Under the pieces are notes generated by a model, which worked only from the letters and a program-made list of their open reading frames with translations, was not told the origin of the DNA and ran no database searches. 15,206 nt of DNA from assembly GCA_015522345.1 (NCBI GenBank), contig WAML01000012.1:1-15206 (forward strand). The letters run 5' to 3'. The translations under genes and the position numbers were made by a program. Origin of the DNA: Desulfurococcales archaeon (GTDB lineage: Archaea; Thermoproteota; Thermoprotei_A; Sulfolobales; Desulfurococcaceae). Positions 15,206-15,206 of this stretch are shown piece by piece (position 1 is the stretch's first letter; every line of letters begins with the position of its first letter).

Positions 15206-15206
15206 C

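Overview
The window is AT-rich and densely packed. Three things point to a hyperthermophilic or thermophilic crenarchaeon (Thermoproteota, most like the Desulfurococcales; genus not determinable by eye). The protein families are archaeal: MptA, MptE, MptG, DUF447, DUF131, DUF1464, DmrX-type flavoprotein. Ribosome-binding sites are GGTG or GGAGG, with frequent GTG/TTG starts. Promoters look like BRE/TATA elements, and there is a C/D box guide RNA.

Layout. 41-3406 (minus): sufC-sufB-sufD, an Fe-S cluster scaffold operon with overlapping or abutting genes. Its upstream region carries four copies of a CCCACT/AGTGGG motif. 3603-4965 (minus): DUF447-moaD-moaE, so a DUF447 protein with an unusual four-cysteine segment is co-transcribed with both subunits of molybdopterin synthase. 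5031-7123 (plus, divergent from the previous operon across 65 bp): mptE, a 6-pyruvoyltetrahydropterin-synthase homologue, and mptA, three steps of 6-hydroxymethyl-dihydropterin synthesis. 7171-7698 (minus): a flavin-reductase-like FMN protein. 7827-8144 (plus): a small two-helix membrane protein. A perfect 20-bp palindrome lies between these two. 8193-8767 (minus): two coupled DUF131-type membrane proteins, one degenerate. 8924-9286 (plus): a small HTH regulator with a CxxC pair. 9287-11199 (minus): DmrX-like dihydromethanopterin reductase followed by a DUF1464 sugar-kinase-fold protein. 11308-13941 (plus): dihydropteroate-synthase-related protein and beta-RFAP synthase (mptG). 13995-14756 (plus): ZIP metal transporter, probably leaderless. 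14804-14868 (plus): a C/D box sRNA. The right edge (minus) has the end of an unrecognised and possibly frameshifted gene.

Together. The core of the window is an island for a tetrahydromethanopterin-type C1 carrier (a modified folate). GTP goes through MptA to a cyclic dihydroneopterin phosphate. The PTPS homologue may supply the aldolase step, and MptE activates 6-hydroxymethyl-dihydropterin. MptG makes the ribofuranosyl-aminobenzene phosphate arm, the DHPS-related protein probably joins the two, and the DmrX-like flavoprotein probably reduces the dihydro form. DUF447 and DUF1464 sit in or against these operons and are the best candidates for undescribed parts of the pathway. No cyclic phosphodiesterase (MptB) or MptD-family aldolase is present in the window. 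The Fe-S (Suf) and Moco (MoaD/E) genes next door supply cofactors, not pterin enzymes.
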